A DNA stretch of 64,000 bases from Rhodoferax sp. OV413. GTDB taxonomy: Bacteria; Pseudomonadota; Gammaproteobacteria; Burkholderiales; Burkholderiaceae_C. The notes under the pieces were generated by a model that was not told the DNA's origin, did no database searches, and saw only the letters and a program-made list of their open reading frames with translations. The DNA lies in assembly GCA_945861785.1 (NCBI GenBank), contig CAMAWD010000014.1, positions 35,434 through 99,433 of the forward strand, read 5' to 3'. Position 1 is the first letter of the stretch, and the number at the start of each line of letters is the position of its first letter. Both the position numbers and the translations under genes were made by a program. This document shows positions 17,656 to 26,504 of this stretch, one piece after another.

Positions 17656-18843
17656 TCATCCCAGCATGGCCGCAATGCGGCCAACCGCCGTGCGCAGCTC
17701 GCCCATGGCGCTGGCGCTCGAAAAGCGGATGAACCTGGCCGTCTCGGCCTGCCCGAAGTCGCGCCCAGGGGTGACCGCCACGTGCGCCTTGTTGAGCAGT
17801 TCGAAGGTGAAATCCCAGCTGTCCTTGATGCCCAGGCGCGCGCAGGCCGCGGAGCAGTCGGCCCAGGCGTAGAACGCGCCATCGGGCAGCACCGGCACTG
17901 TCAGGCCCAGCCGGTTCAGTTCGGGCACCAGGTAGTCGCGCCGGGCCTTGAATTCGGCGCGCCGGTGTTCGTAGTCGGCGATGCTGTCGGGCTCGAAGCA
18001 GGCCAGTGCCGCATGCTGCGCAATCGTGCTCGGGCAGATGAACAAATTTTGGGCCAGCCGTTCGATCACCGGCACCAGGGCCTCTGGCACCACCAGCCAG
18101 CCCAGCCGCCAGCCGGTCATGCTGAAGTATTTGCTGAAGCTGTTGATGCTCACGATGTCGTCGTCCAGCGCCAGCGCGCTGCGCCCGAAGTGCGCGTCGA
18201 AACTCAGGCCGAGGTAGATCTCGTCCACCATCGTGATGCCGCCGCGCGACTGCACCAGCGCATGGATGCGTTGCAGCTCCTGCGGGTCGATCGAGGTGCC
18301 GGTGGGGTTCGAGGGCGAGGCCAGCAGCACACCGCGCGTGCGCCCCGGCGCCCAGGCTTCGCGGACGCGCTCGGCACTGAGCTGGTAACGCTCGGCTGCG
18401 GTCGTGGGCAGCAACACGGCCCGGCCGTCGGCGGCCTGCACGAACTGCCGGTTGCACGGGTAACTCGGGTCGGGCATGAGGATTTCATCGCCGGCCTCCA
18501 CCAGTGCCAGGCAGGCGAGCTGCAGGGCCGCCGACGCGCCGGCCGTGACCACGATGCGGGAGGCCGGCACCGCCACGGAAAACCGCGTGCGGTACCAGTC
18601 GCTGATGCGTTCACGCAGGGCCGGCAAGCCGGTGGCCTGGGTGTACTGCGTCTTGCCATCGCGAATGGCGCGTTCGGCCGCCTCGCGCACCAGCGCTGGC
18701 GCGGTGAAGTCGGGCTCACCGATGTTCAGGTAGACCATCGGCCGGTCGGTGTGCGCGACCTGCCGCCCCAGCAGGGCCGCCGCCTTGCCGACCTCCATCA
18801 CGTGGAACGGCTCTATGCGTTGCGCGCGGCCAGAAATGCGCAT
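17656..18843 (-). CDS. PLP-dependent class I/II aminotransferase
   Basis: Fold-type I aminotransferase of 395 residues. Visible family features are the N-terminal NIGEPDFTAP substrate segment, TAGASAALQLA in the PLP-phosphate binding loop, SNPTGT (the conserved Asn), DEIY (the Asp that contacts the pyridine nitrogen) and NSFSKYFSMTGWRLGW with the Schiff-base lysine. RFSSASAM carries the carboxylate-binding arginine. These fit the alanine/aspartate-aminotransferase-like group; the substrate cannot be assigned from sequence. It lies 3 bases downstream of nusB and 73 bases upstream of tolQ on the same strand, so it may be cotranscribed with the rib/nusB genes. Confidence 0.88.
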   Translation of the reverse strand: MRISGRAQRIEPFHVMEVGKAAALLGRQVAHTDRPMVYLNIGEPDFTAPALVREAAERAIRDGKTQYTQATGLPALRERISDWYRTRFSVAVPASRIVVTAGASAALQLACLALVEAGDEILMPDPSYPCNRQFVQAADGRAVLLPTTAAERYQLSAERVREAWAPGRTRGVLLASPSNPTGTSIDPQELQRIHALVQSRGGITMVDEIYLGLSFDAHFGRSALALDDDIVSINSFSKYFSMTGWRLGWLVVPEALVPVIERLAQNLFICPSTIAQHAALACFEPDSIADYEHRRAEFKARRDYLVPELNRLGLTVPVLPDGAFYAWADCSAACARLGIKDSWDFTFELLNKAHVAVTPGRDFGQAETARFIRFSSASAMGELRTAVGRIAAMLG

Positions 18844-18846
18844 GGT

Positions 18847-19404
18847 TCAGGCACCGGGCTTTGGGCCGCGCGCCTTGGTGTTGCCATGGTCGTTGCTGAC
18901 CTCGGCCTCACGCAGGCGGGGCGCCAGCTTGTTGAGCACACCGTTCACGTACTTGTGGCCGTCGGTGCCGCCGAACTCCTTGGCCAGCTCGATGCATTCG
19001 TTGAGTACCACGCGCCACGGCACGTCCATGCAGTGCTGGAATTCGTAGGCACCGATCCACAGGATGGCGTGTTCGATCGGCGATAGCTCTTCGAGCTTGC
19101 GGTCGAGCAGGGGCACGATCAGTGCATCGAGTTCTGCCTGCTGGGCGACGCAGCCGCTCAGCAGGGCGTCGTAATGGGCCGAATCGCATTTGCCAAAACC
19201 CAGCAGGTCGCGGGTGAATGCGTCGATATCGGGCAAGGCGTTGCGGCCGATCTGGTGCTGGTAGAGCGCCTGCAGCCCAAACTCGCGCGAGCGGCTGCGC
19301 GCCGACTTGCTGCCGGCCTTGCGTGCGCCGGTGCTGGTGACGCCGGTGCGGGACTGCCGGGGCGGGCGCGTGCCCGGTGCGGTGGCGTGTGGGACATCGC
19401 TCAT
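18847..19404 (-). CDS. nusB: Transcription antitermination factor NusB
   Basis: NusB binds boxA RNA with NusE/S10 for rRNA antitermination. Length is 185 residues. A basic, low-complexity N-terminal extension of about 38 residues precedes the helical NusB fold, which begins [11 protein letters not shown]. The family motif near the C terminus ([17 protein letters not shown] followed by [11 protein letters not shown]) is intact. It overlaps the end of ribH by 4 bases (ATGA), the usual ribH-nusB coupling in proteobacteria. Confidence 0.95.
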   Translation of the reverse strand: MSDVPHATAPGTRPPRQSRTGVTSTGARKAGSKSARSRSREFGLQALYQHQIGRNALPDIDAFTRDLLGFGKCDSAHYDALLSGCVAQQAELDALIVPLLDRKLEELSPIEHAILWIGAYEFQHCMDVPWRVVLNECIELAKEFGGTDGHKYVNGVLNKLAPRLREAEVSNDHGNTKARGPKPGA

Positions 19405-19877
19405 GCCAGTTCTTCCAGCAGGTTGGCCATTTCAACGGCCACGCGGGCGGCCTCGCGGCCCTTGTCGTGCTGGCGCGCAACCGCCTGCTCGAGGTTGTCG
19501 GTGGTCAGGATGGCGTTGGCCACCGGCAACTGGTAGTCCAGTGCGATGCGGCTCACGCCGGCACCCGACTCGTTGGCCACCAACTCGAAATGGTAGGTCT
19601 CGCCGCGGATGATGCACCCCAGCGCGATCAGGGCGTCGTATTTCGCCGACTCGGCCAGCGCCTGCAGGGCGACGGGCACTTCGAGCGCGCCGGGCACCTG
19701 CACATGGTCGACATGGGCGTCCGGCACGCCAAGCTGGCGCAGTTCGGCTTTGCAGGCCGCTGCCAGTGCATTGGTGATGTCTTCGTTGAAACGGGCCTGG
19801 ACGATCGCGAGCCTGAGCTTCTTGCCGTTGAGACGGGTGTCCCCCGGTTCCAGTTTTCCCTTGTCAGCGCCGAACAT
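19401..19877 (-). CDS. ribH: 6,7-dimethyl-8-ribityllumazine synthase (RibH)
   Basis: Condenses 5-amino-6-ribitylaminouracil with 3,4-dihydroxybutanone 4-phosphate in riboflavin biosynthesis; usually forms icosahedral or pentameric assemblies. The 158 residues show the RFNEDIT start of the active site, the PGALEVP loop, [12 protein letters not shown] with the catalytic histidine, and the C-terminal helix with [16 protein letters not shown]. It sits between ribBX and nusB. Confidence 0.96.
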   Translation of the reverse strand: MFGADKGKLEPGDTRLNGKKLRLAIVQARFNEDITNALAAACKAELRQLGVPDAHVDHVQVPGALEVPVALQALAESAKYDALIALGCIIRGETYHFELVANESGAGVSRIALDYQLPVANAILTTDNLEQAVARQHDKGREAARVAVEMANLLEELA

Positions 19878-19898
19878 GTGGTGTCCCTGTGGTGTGTG

Positions 19899-21014
19899 TC
19901 ATTGGGTGATGTAGCCGGTGATTTCCAGGCCGTAACCGGCCATGCTGGGCATGCGCCGTGGATTGCCCATGAGTTGCATGCGGTGCACGCCGCACCCCCG
20001 CAGTATCTGCGCACCAATGCCGTAGGTGCGCAGGTCCAGGCGACCGCGCTCCGGCCCGTGGCTGGCGCGCGCCGTGCCTTCGAACTGGGCCAGCAACTGC
20101 GCTGCGCTCTCGCCGCAATTGAGCAACACGACCACGCCCCGGCCTTCCTGGGCGATACGTGCCAGGCTGGTGTCGAGGCTCCACGAGTGCATGGCGCGGC
20201 CGGTTTCGAGCAGGTCGAGTACCGACAGCGGCTCGTGCACCCGCACCGGCACGGTGTCCTGCGGGCCCCACGCGCCCCGCACCAGCGCCAGGTGGACACC
20301 CTGGCCGGGTTTGTCGCGGTAGGCATGGGCCGTGAATTCACCGCTCGCGGTCTGCATGGCGCGGCTGCCCAGGTGTTCGATCAGCGACTCGACGCGGCTG
20401 CGGTGTTCGATCAGGCTGGCGATGGTGCCGATCTTCAGGCCATGCTCGGCGGCGAACAGTTGCAGGTCGGGCAGGCGGGCCATGGTGCCGTCGTCCTTCA
20501 TGATCTCGCAGATCACCGACGCGGGCGAACATCCGGCCATGGCCGCCAGGTCGCAACCGGCCTCGGTGTGGCCGGCTCGCATCAGCACACCGCCGTCGAC
20601 AGCCTGCAGCGGAAAGATATGGCCCGGCTGGACCAGGTCGTCCGGGCGCGCGTTGGCCGCCACCGCCGCCTGCACGGTGCGGGCCCGGTCGGCGGCCGAG
20701 ATGCCGGTGGTGACGCCCTCGGCGGCTTCGATGGAGACCGTGAACGCGGTGCCTTTCTTGTCGCCGTTGCGCGCCACCATGGGTGGCAACTGCAGGCGCT
20801 CGCAGGTCTGGCGTGTGAGCGTCAGGCAGATCAGCCCGCGGCCGAAACGCGCCATGAAATTGATGGCGGCGGCATTCACATGGTCGGCCGCCAGCACCAG
20901 GTCGCCTTCGTTTTCGCGGTCTTCCTCGTCCACCAGGATCACCATGCGGCCTGCGCGCAGGTCGGCGACGATGTCTTCCACTGGTGAAATGGGGGCGGGG
21001 CTCAGGCTGCTCAT
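19899..21014 (-). CDS. ribB: 3,4-dihydroxy-2-butanone 4-phosphate synthase with degenerate GTP cyclohydrolase II domain (RibBA/RibBX type)
   Basis: About 371 residues from ATG 21014, overlapping the ribE stop by 4 bases. The N-terminal ~205 residues are a complete RibB domain: [11 protein letters not shown] for metal and substrate, DRART, HIFPLQA, and HTEAGCDLA. They make the four-carbon unit for RibH from ribulose 5-phosphate. The C-terminal ~165 residues align with GTP cyclohydrolase II in position and end. They lack the zinc-binding cysteine triad of RibA: where VHSECLTGD...RCDCG is expected the protein reads [20 protein letters not shown]. So the second domain is probably not a cyclohydrolase and a separate ribA is expected elsewhere. 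Such fusions are known as RibBX. Confidence 0.9.
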   Translation of the reverse strand: MSSLSPAPISPVEDIVADLRAGRMVILVDEEDRENEGDLVLAADHVNAAAINFMARFGRGLICLTLTRQTCERLQLPPMVARNGDKKGTAFTVSIEAAEGVTTGISAADRARTVQAAVAANARPDDLVQPGHIFPLQAVDGGVLMRAGHTEAGCDLAAMAGCSPASVICEIMKDDGTMARLPDLQLFAAEHGLKIGTIASLIEHRSRVESLIEHLGSRAMQTASGEFTAHAYRDKPGQGVHLALVRGAWGPQDTVPVRVHEPLSVLDLLETGRAMHSWSLDTSLARIAQEGRGVVVLLNCGESAAQLLAQFEGTARASHGPERGRLDLRTYGIGAQILRGCGVHRMQLMGNPRRMPSMAGYGLEITGYITQ

Positions 21015-21655
21015 GGGTTTCCTTTTGCGGGTACTGTGGCCGGCGCGCCGAGCATACGTTCCACATACCGGGCGATCAGGTCGATCTCGAGGTTCACCGC
21101 AGCACCTGGCAGCAAGGTGCCCAGTGCCGTGTTCTGCACGGTGTGCGGGATCAGGTTGATGCTGATGTCGCATCCGCCCTCGCCATCCGTGACACGGTTC
21201 ACGGTCAGGCTGACTCCGTTCACGGTGATGGAGCCCTTGAAGGCCAGGAAGCGGGCGAGCGTGGCGGGGATGTGCAGGCACAGTTCCCAGCTCTCGCCGA
21301 CCTGCGCGAAACGGGTCACTTTGCCCACGCCGTCCACATGGCCGGATACGATATGGCCACCCAGCCGGTCATTGGCGCGCAGCGCCTTTTCGAGGTTCAC
21401 CGTGCCCGCGTCGTCCAGGCCGGCGGTATGGGCCAGGGATTCGGCGGAGATGTCGATGCTGAACCGGCGCGCCGCGGCATCGAACCCGGTGACGGTCATG
21501 CAGGCGCCGTTGAGCGCAATGCTGTCGCCCAACCCCACATCGTCGAGGTACGCAGGCGGGCATTCGACTGTCAGGCGTTTGCCGTGTGTTGAAGAGCTTC
21601 CAAGGGCGTCGACGGCGACAATGCGCCCCACGCCGGTAATGATTCCGGTGAACAT
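21011..21655 (-). CDS. ribE: Riboflavin synthase alpha subunit (RibE/RibC)
   Basis: Dismutates two lumazine molecules to riboflavin. The 214 residues form two similar lumazine-binding barrels. The first begins [12 protein letters not shown] with NGACMTV; the second has [11 protein letters not shown] and [10 protein letters not shown]-terminal trimerisation helix is present. It is translationally coupled to the downstream ribBX (ATGA overlap). ribD, normally just upstream in this order, is displaced to 24.6-25.7 kb by an insert. Confidence 0.95.
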   Translation of the reverse strand: MFTGIITGVGRIVAVDALGSSSTHGKRLTVECPPAYLDDVGLGDSIALNGACMTVTGFDAAARRFSIDISAESLAHTAGLDDAGTVNLEKALRANDRLGGHIVSGHVDGVGKVTRFAQVGESWELCLHIPATLARFLAFKGSITVNGVSLTVNRVTDGEGGCDISINLIPHTVQNTALGTLLPGAAVNLEIDLIARYVERMLGAPATVPAKGNP

Positions 21656-21865
21656 GTGCGTATTTTAGGTGCCGCGTCTGCGGCTTCTTGCTTCGGTGCC
21701 TGGTCTGGGGGCTTTTCGTGTCGATTCTTCGGCGATTGGCAGCGCGATGTTGCTGCTGGTCTCACCCCGGATCATGGCAATCCGGGTACGGATGGCCTGG
21801 TGGGGGATCAGGCCGACGGCGCATTCGGCTCCGCGGTTGTCCCTCCGGCCTTCGGCCTCCTTCCT
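21656..21865. other. Junction between ribE and the inserted toxin-antitoxin/Fic segment
   Basis: No gene found. Contains a GGCCTTCGGCC palindrome near 21849. Any promoter now serving ribE after its separation from ribD should lie here, but none is obvious. Confidence 0.3.
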
Positions 21866-22495
21866 TTATGCCGCTGCGCCGAACGCACCGCCGACCTGAT
21901 CCGGTAACTTGGTTGGAGTGCGGCTTGCCAAGGACTGCCCCCAGTCATTGAACTTGGCCACCGCATCCCACAGTGCTGGCTTGATTTTCAACTGGGCAAT
22001 ACGCGGAAATGCATCGAGGAAAGCCCGGGTCGAGACGACATGCGCGTTGCCAGGCAGTGGCGACAATTCGCGCAAGAAATAGTCGTCTTCAGCCAGGATC
22101 AGAACAGGAATGCCAGGCGGATGTCCGATGAGCTCGCGAACGTACTGGACGATGGACATCTCGCCTGGGTCATGAGGCGGCCCGAGGTCAACGCCAAGCT
22201 GTTTCGAAAGCTCCGGGTCGTCCGCCAGGCGTTCCTTCAGCATGAACAAGCTCTTGTAGTTCTTGCCCAGCCCGGTCTCCTCGATTTCGATGCGGCCAAA
22301 GTTCCGCACGATGAATTGGTGAATCGCCATCGCGTCCGGGAATTCGTTGCGCCTTCGGGTGGCTTCAAACTCTACGTAGTCGGTGAGAACAATGCGAACG
22401 TCCTCCTTGAAAGCCAGCAGAGTGTCGAGCAAATCCAGCTTCGCCAGCGTGATCAATGGCCCGGTGTCGGGCACGACAATCCGGACGGTGGTCAA
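21866..22495 (-). CDS. PIN-domain-like toxin of a type II toxin-antitoxin pair
   Basis: About 209 residues if translation starts at TTG 22495, which overlaps the antitoxin stop (TTGA), a coupling common in TA operons. The protein opens VRIVVPDTGPLITLAKLDLL, the typical first strand of PIN-like RNases with Asp10. Later acidic positions (EFEAT near 45, DPGEMS near 120, LAEDDYF near 155) could supply the remaining metal ligands. PIN toxins are endoribonucleases neutralised by the upstream partner; the RNA target cannot be told. The last ~12 residues (Gly/Ala-rich) may derive from the insertion junction. No RBS other than coupling is seen. Confidence 0.7.
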   Translation of the reverse strand: MTTVRIVVPDTGPLITLAKLDLLDTLLAFKEDVRIVLTDYVEFEATRRRNEFPDAMAIHQFIVRNFGRIEIEETGLGKNYKSLFMLKERLADDPELSKQLGVDLGPPHDPGEMSIVQYVRELIGHPPGIPVLILAEDDYFLRELSPLPGNAHVVSTRAFLDAFPRIAQLKIKPALWDAVAKFNDWGQSLASRTPTKLPDQVGGAFGAAA

Positions 22496-22809
22496 GCCTG
22501 TCCAATCAATCGTTCGATTTCGGCGGCCATGAATTGTTCTTTGACCGTATTCGCCTGCACTCGAAGACCAGCCGCATGCATGGCGTCGACAAGTTCGCCA
22601 TACCATGTCAGCCCGAGCCTTTTCATGGCCGTTGCGCGCGGCATTGCGCCAGCGGCATACGAACAAAGCACGCCCATTCGCGCTTCAGCCGCCGGCATCA
22701 GCGCCACCTTTTCTTTGCCATGCCGTTCGAGCATGATCAGGTCGACGCAGGCATCGTCGAGCACTTGTCCAAGTACGTTTTTTGCGCGGGTGGCGGCAAT
22801 TGTTTTCAT
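22492..22809 (-). CDS. Antitoxin, Phd/YefM-like, partner of the PIN-like toxin
   Basis: 105 residues. The N terminus (TRAKNVLGQVLDDA, then LERHGKEKVALMPAAEA) has the layout of Phd/YefM-type DNA-binding antitoxins: a short strand-helix that arranges a dimer, then a strand ending in a Met-Pro turn. The C-terminal part would be the toxin-neutralising tail. The start codon lies next to an AT-rich stretch with a repeated TAGCTATTTT (22825-22851), likely the promoter and operator. Its end overlaps the toxin start. Family assignment is by eye. Confidence 0.7.
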   Translation of the reverse strand: MKTIAATRAKNVLGQVLDDACVDLIMLERHGKEKVALMPAAEARMGVLCSYAAGAMPRATAMKRLGLTWYGELVDAMHAAGLRVQANTVKEQFMAAEIERLIGQA

Positions 22810-22856
22810 GGTACTTCGAAAGAATAGCTATTTTTAAATATTAGCTATTTTATTTG
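22810..22856 (-). promoter_or_regulatory. Promoter/operator of the PIN toxin-antitoxin operon
   Basis: An AT-rich island in GC-rich surroundings just before the antitoxin ATG. The 10-mer TAGCTATTTT occurs twice in the same direction (22825-22834 and 22842-22851, 17 bases apart), and each contains the palindrome TAGCTA. On the minus strand the sequence offers TAATAT/TAAAAT-like -10 elements. The position fits autoregulation by the antitoxin. Inference from position and repeats. Confidence 0.5.
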
Positions 22857-22902
22857 GACTGGCCTGACGAGGTCAAGGACGAGGCAAACCTGTGGACCAG
22901 GC

Positions 22903-22939
22903 AAACCGCGCAATCAGCCGCAGATCCGACCCCATCATC
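22903..22939 (-). pseudogene. Diverged copy of the 3' end of ribD
   Basis: These 37 bases match 24579-24615, the 3' end of intact ribD on the same strand, at about 31 positions (both contain AAACCGCGCAA and CAGCCGCAG). The minus-strand translation resembles the RibD ending DLRLLARF. It lies on the other side of the Fic gene from real ribD, so the Fic gene is bracketed by two versions of this sequence. Could be a remnant of a donor ribD brought in with the insert. Confidence 0.45.
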
Positions 22940-23120
22940 GGTGCCAACCTGGGCACCGTCACACTGCGCGGCACCAGTAGTCGCGGCAGGATCAACCCGC
23001 GCATGGTCACGCGTGTGTCGCACAAACCGCAGAGCGCGACACTTTATCTGTCGCAAAAAGCATTTGCACGTCATAAAAGTGACGCGATACTGGCGTCTGC
23101 TGGCTCAAAAGGACATAACC

Positions 23121-24545
23121 ATGCCAAAAATCACGACGCAGGAGGGACTGAATCGCTTGTTCGATCTGATTTCAAAACATCAGGATGGGATCGGCATGGA
23201 TGCCCTGCTGGGGTCCATGGGGGGCAGCCTGCAGCGTCGCAGTTTGCAGCGACGTTTGGCTACGCTGATTGAACAAGGGCAGGTGGAGATGTTTGGCAAG
23301 TCGCGTTCGGCGCGTTATCGCCGCGCTCCAGGGCTTGCGACGGCATCCATCCAGGAAAAGGTAAACGCCAAGGGTCGCGTGCCGGCCGAGGTTTACGTGG
23401 CCACGTCCCCCGAAGGCGAAGAGATCAAGGCCTACGTGCGCCAACCGCGCCAGTTGCGTCCGCCGGTCGGCTACAAGCTGGAGTTTCTGGAGGCTTATCA
23501 CCCCAATCAGGTCGGGTACCTGCCGCACGGATTGCGCGACCAACTGCACGCACTCGGCCGCTCACCAGCAGAACACACTCCGGCGGGCACCTTTGCCCGC
23601 GACATTCTCAACCGCTTGCTGATTGATCTTTCCTGGGCGTCCTCCCGGTTGGAGGGCAATACTTACAGCCGTCTGGATACCGAGCGCCTGATCGAATTCG
23701 GCCAGGCCGCCGAGGGGAAGGGTGCGCTGGAGACCCAGATGATCCTGAACCACAAGGATGCCATTGAGTACCTTGTTCGCGACCCTGAACATGCAAGCCT
23801 GTCCAGGGACACCGTCATTGCGCTGCATGCTCTTCTGTCGGACGGTTTGATGGCCGACCCCACTGCGTGTGGCCGCATACGCCGTCGGGCCGTGGAAATC
23901 GGCGGCAGTGTCTATCTGCCAGTGGCCTTGCCCCAGCGACTGGAGGAGTTGTTTGGCATCGTCATCCAGATGGCTGAGGAAATCCACGACCCGTTCGAGC
24001 AGGCTTTTTTCCTGATGGTGCATTTGCCTTACCTGCAACCCTTTGAGGACGTCAACAAGCGGGTGTCTCGTCTGGCCGCGAACATTCCGCTCATTCGCCA
24101 CAACCTGTGTCCGCTGTCGTTCATCGACGTCCCGCAGCAGGCCTACGTGGATGCCATGATCGGCGTGTATGAACTGAACCGCGTCGAGTTGCTCCGCGAT
24201 GTTTTCGTCTGGGCCTATGAACGTTCCTGCCAACAATACGTGGCAGTGAAGCAGAACCTTGTGCCACCCGACATTTTTCGGCTGCGTTATCGGCAGGCAT
24301 TGAGCGAAGTTGTCGCAGCGATCGTGCGCAACGACGAACCAGCAACGGACACAGCGGCGCGCGCCAGAACGCCTGTCACCGTACCGATGGTGGACCGGAA
24401 CCACTTCATTGAACTGGTGCTCGGGGAGTTCAAAACCTTGCACCCGGGCAATGCCATTCGTTTTGGCATCCGGCCCCTGGAACTCGCTGCCTGGCAAGAC
24501 AAGCACCTGCGCAACAGCGGTCATGCGGATGCAGGCAAGCGCTGA
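23121..24545 (+). CDS. Fic/DOC-family protein with N-terminal winged-helix-like region and Gln in place of catalytic His
   Basis: About 474 residues from ATG 23121, which has AAGGA upstream; the frame is open further 5' but that part is unlike protein. Residues ~5-75 look like a winged helix (QRRSLQRRLATLIEQGQV). An inhibitory-helix motif [S/T]xxxEGN appears at S174-E178-G-N. The Fic core motif, usually HPFxxGNGR, reads QPFEDVNKR at 306-314, so the base that activates the target hydroxyl is Gln306. Fic enzymes normally transfer AMP or other phosphates. With this change activity is uncertain, though related QPFxDVNKR proteins are common and often sit next to accessory genes. It converges on ribD, with 12 bases between. 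Confidence 0.85.
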   Translation: MPKITTQEGLNRLFDLISKHQDGIGMDALLGSMGGSLQRRSLQRRLATLIEQGQVEMFGKSRSARYRRAPGLATASIQEKVNAKGRVPAEVYVATSPEGEEIKAYVRQPRQLRPPVGYKLEFLEAYHPNQVGYLPHGLRDQLHALGRSPAEHTPAGTFARDILNRLLIDLSWASSRLEGNTYSRLDTERLIEFGQAAEGKGALETQMILNHKDAIEYLVRDPEHASLSRDTVIALHALLSDGLMADPTACGRIRRRAVEIGGSVYLPVALPQRLEELFGIVIQMAEEIHDPFEQAFFLMVHLPYLQPFEDVNKRVSRLAANIPLIRHNLCPLSFIDVPQQAYVDAMIGVYELNRVELLRDVFVWAYERSCQQYVAVKQNLVPPDIFRLRYRQALSEVVAAIVRNDEPATDTAARARTPVTVPMVDRNHFIELVLGEFKTLHPGNAIRFGIRPLELAAWQDKHLRNSGHADAGKR

Positions 24546-24557
24546 TCCCTTGGAATA

Positions 24558-25709
24558 CTAAAAGCGGCCCCGCCCGGTAAACCGCGCAAGCAGCCGCAGG
24601 TCGGGCCCGACCATCACGCTCGACACCCATTCCAGCGCCAGGGCTTCGTCCAGGCTGGCCAGCGGCCCGAACGCAGCCATCTCGCGGCCCTGGCCGATGA
24701 GCTTGGGCGCCAGGTAGACCAGCAACTCATCCACCAGCCCCTCGCGCAGCAGCGAGCCGTTGAGTTTGTGGCCGGCCTCTACATGGAGTTCGTTCACACC
24801 GCGCTGGCCCAGGTCGCGCAGCACCGCTGCCAGGTCAACCTTCTGGCTGGTGCCGGGCGCCTGGCCGGGCAGGTAACGCACTTGGGCGCCGCAGTGTTCC
24901 AGCGCCTGCGCCTTTGTGTCGTCACGCACCGCCGCGTACAGCCACACGGGCCGGCCTTCGATGAACAACTGGGCGCCGGGGGGTGTCTCGAGCCGGCTGT
25001 CGATGACCACCAGCGGAGGTTGCCGGGTGCACGGAACCAGCCGGACATCGAGCCGGGGATTGTCTTCACGCACCGTGCCGATGCCGGTCAGGATGGCGCC
25101 GGCGCGTGCGCGCCAGGCGTGTCCATCGGCGCGGGCTTGCGGCGACGTGATCCATTGGCTCTGGCCGTTGTCGAGTGCGGTCTTGCCGTCCAGCGAGGCG
25201 GCAACCTTCAGGCGCACCCAGGGCGTGCCGCGCTGCATGCGGCCGAAGAACCCGATATTGAGTTCGTACGATTCCTTGGCCCCAGGCCCGATATCCACCA
25301 CAACCCCGGCCGCGCGCAGGCGCTCGAAACCCTGGCCGCCGACCAACGGGTTGGGGTCGGGCAGCGACGCCACGACACGTGTTATGCCGGCAGCCAACAG
25401 CGCATCGCAGCACGGGCCGGTGCGGCCATGGTGCGAGCAGGGCTCCAGGGTGACGTAGGCGCTTGCGCCGATGGTGGACATGCCGCGCTGGCGGGCATCG
25501 CGCAGCGCCATGATCTCCGCGTGTGGCCCGCCTGCCTGCTGGGTGTGGCCACTGCCCAGAACCTGCCCGTTGGCCCCGACCAGAACACAGCCAACCCTCG
25601 GGTTGGGCTCGGTCGTGCCTACTGCCTGCGCAGCCAGGGCCAGCGCCAGGCGCATGGGCTCGGGAATAGGCCCAATGTGCGTATGGCCGGTCACGGCAGC
25701 ATGCGACAC
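24558..25709 (-). CDS. ribD: Bifunctional riboflavin deaminase/reductase RibD
   Basis: Deaminates the first pyrimidine intermediate and reduces its ribosyl side chain in riboflavin synthesis. The 383 residues show an N-terminal cytidine-deaminase-like zinc domain (PHAE for zinc and the proton shuttle, then LEPCSHHGRTGPC with two zinc cysteines). A C-terminal NADPH reductase domain starts near 150 (RLKVAASLDGKTA, GIGTVREDNPRLD). It lies apart from ribE by the ~2.9-kb insert but in the same orientation, so the former ribD-ribE operon is interrupted. The start overlaps no other gene; a DUF3299 gene begins 4 bases upstream. Confidence 0.95.
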   Translation of the reverse strand: MSHAAVTGHTHIGPIPEPMRLALALAAQAVGTTEPNPRVGCVLVGANGQVLGSGHTQQAGGPHAEIMALRDARQRGMSTIGASAYVTLEPCSHHGRTGPCCDALLAAGITRVVASLPDPNPLVGGQGFERLRAAGVVVDIGPGAKESYELNIGFFGRMQRGTPWVRLKVAASLDGKTALDNGQSQWITSPQARADGHAWRARAGAILTGIGTVREDNPRLDVRLVPCTRQPPLVVIDSRLETPPGAQLFIEGRPVWLYAAVRDDTKAQALEHCGAQVRYLPGQAPGTSQKVDLAAVLRDLGQRGVNELHVEAGHKLNGSLLREGLVDELLVYLAPKLIGQGREMAAFGPLASLDEALALEWVSSVMVGPDLRLLARFTGRGRF

Positions 25710-25713
25710 AGCA

Positions 25714-26364
25714 TCAGTGCAGCGGGTTGTAGGATGGCAGCGGGTAGGTGGCGACCGGGTATTTCTGCCAGGTGGCGTCGGTCATGGTGTAACCAACGCG
25801 GCCAAACACGGTCGGCGTGGCCAGCGGGTGCAGGGTGCCGGTGACCCAGATCGGCGTCTCGCCCATGTTGCGCGGCACCCCGTTTTTCAGGAACACCATC
25901 ACCCGCTGGTTCGCCGGCGCGGGCGGGCGGTGGATGCCGCTGCCGTGGTAGGGCACCAGGACGATGGTCTTGGCCAGGCCGCCGGCGTCGCCGGACATCA
26001 GCGGATAACCGGTCAGGCGTATCGGCGTGGCAGTGGGCATGGGGACCGTGGGTGCGTTGTCCCACTCGCGCAGGATCTGGGTTTCGATCTCGCGGGCGCG
26101 CGGGTCGGAGCCCGACACCTTGGACACCTCGAGCCGCTGCAGTATCTTGCCCGGGTTCCAGCCGGCGGGCGAGAGCTCGTTCCAGCGGGTTTCCCGCACG
26201 CCCTCGGGTGGTGGCGGCACTGCCAGTTGGCGGGCCCGGTCGATCTGGGCGAGCCAGCGGGCCATCTGGTCGGTTTCGGTATTGAGCTGGTGGGCATGGG
26301 TGGCAACGCTGCCGCAACACGCCAATGCCAGCGCGAAGATCCAAGGTGAAGCAGGAGCGGGCAT
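25714..26364 (-). CDS. Secreted DUF3299 protein
   Basis: About 216 residues from ATG 26364, giving a signal peptide (SPWIFALALACCGSVATHAH). The mature part has the conserved DUF3299 core: a WxxL/LTGYPL segment near 115 followed by a middle region ending in hydrophobic strands, and GRVGYTMT. DUF3299 proteins are periplasmic and of unknown function, often near ABC lipoprotein-release genes; none is seen here. It is divergent from the minor pilin operon, with 140 bases between, and 4 bases upstream of ribD. Confidence 0.75.
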   Translation of the reverse strand: MPAPASPWIFALALACCGSVATHAHQLNTETDQMARWLAQIDRARQLAVPPPPEGVRETRWNELSPAGWNPGKILQRLEVSKVSGSDPRAREIETQILREWDNAPTVPMPTATPIRLTGYPLMSGDAGGLAKTIVLVPYHGSGIHRPPAPANQRVMVFLKNGVPRNMGETPIWVTGTLHPLATPTVFGRVGYTMTDATWQKYPVATYPLPSYNPLH

Positions 26365-26504
26365 AGGTGTTTTCCGTGAACAATGTCCTGTTGGTTCAAT
26401 TCTGGGGCCATGCGCCTGACCTTGTCGCACCGTTTGGCGCCCGGGCGCTACCGCCAGTCGGTTCGCCGCGCCGCGCGGCAAGTGTTTGGGTTAGCCTTGT
26501 CTGC

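Noticed and set aside
24558..26364. FMN riboswitch upstream of rib genes
   Set aside because: No RFN-like conserved blocks seen before ribD or ribE.
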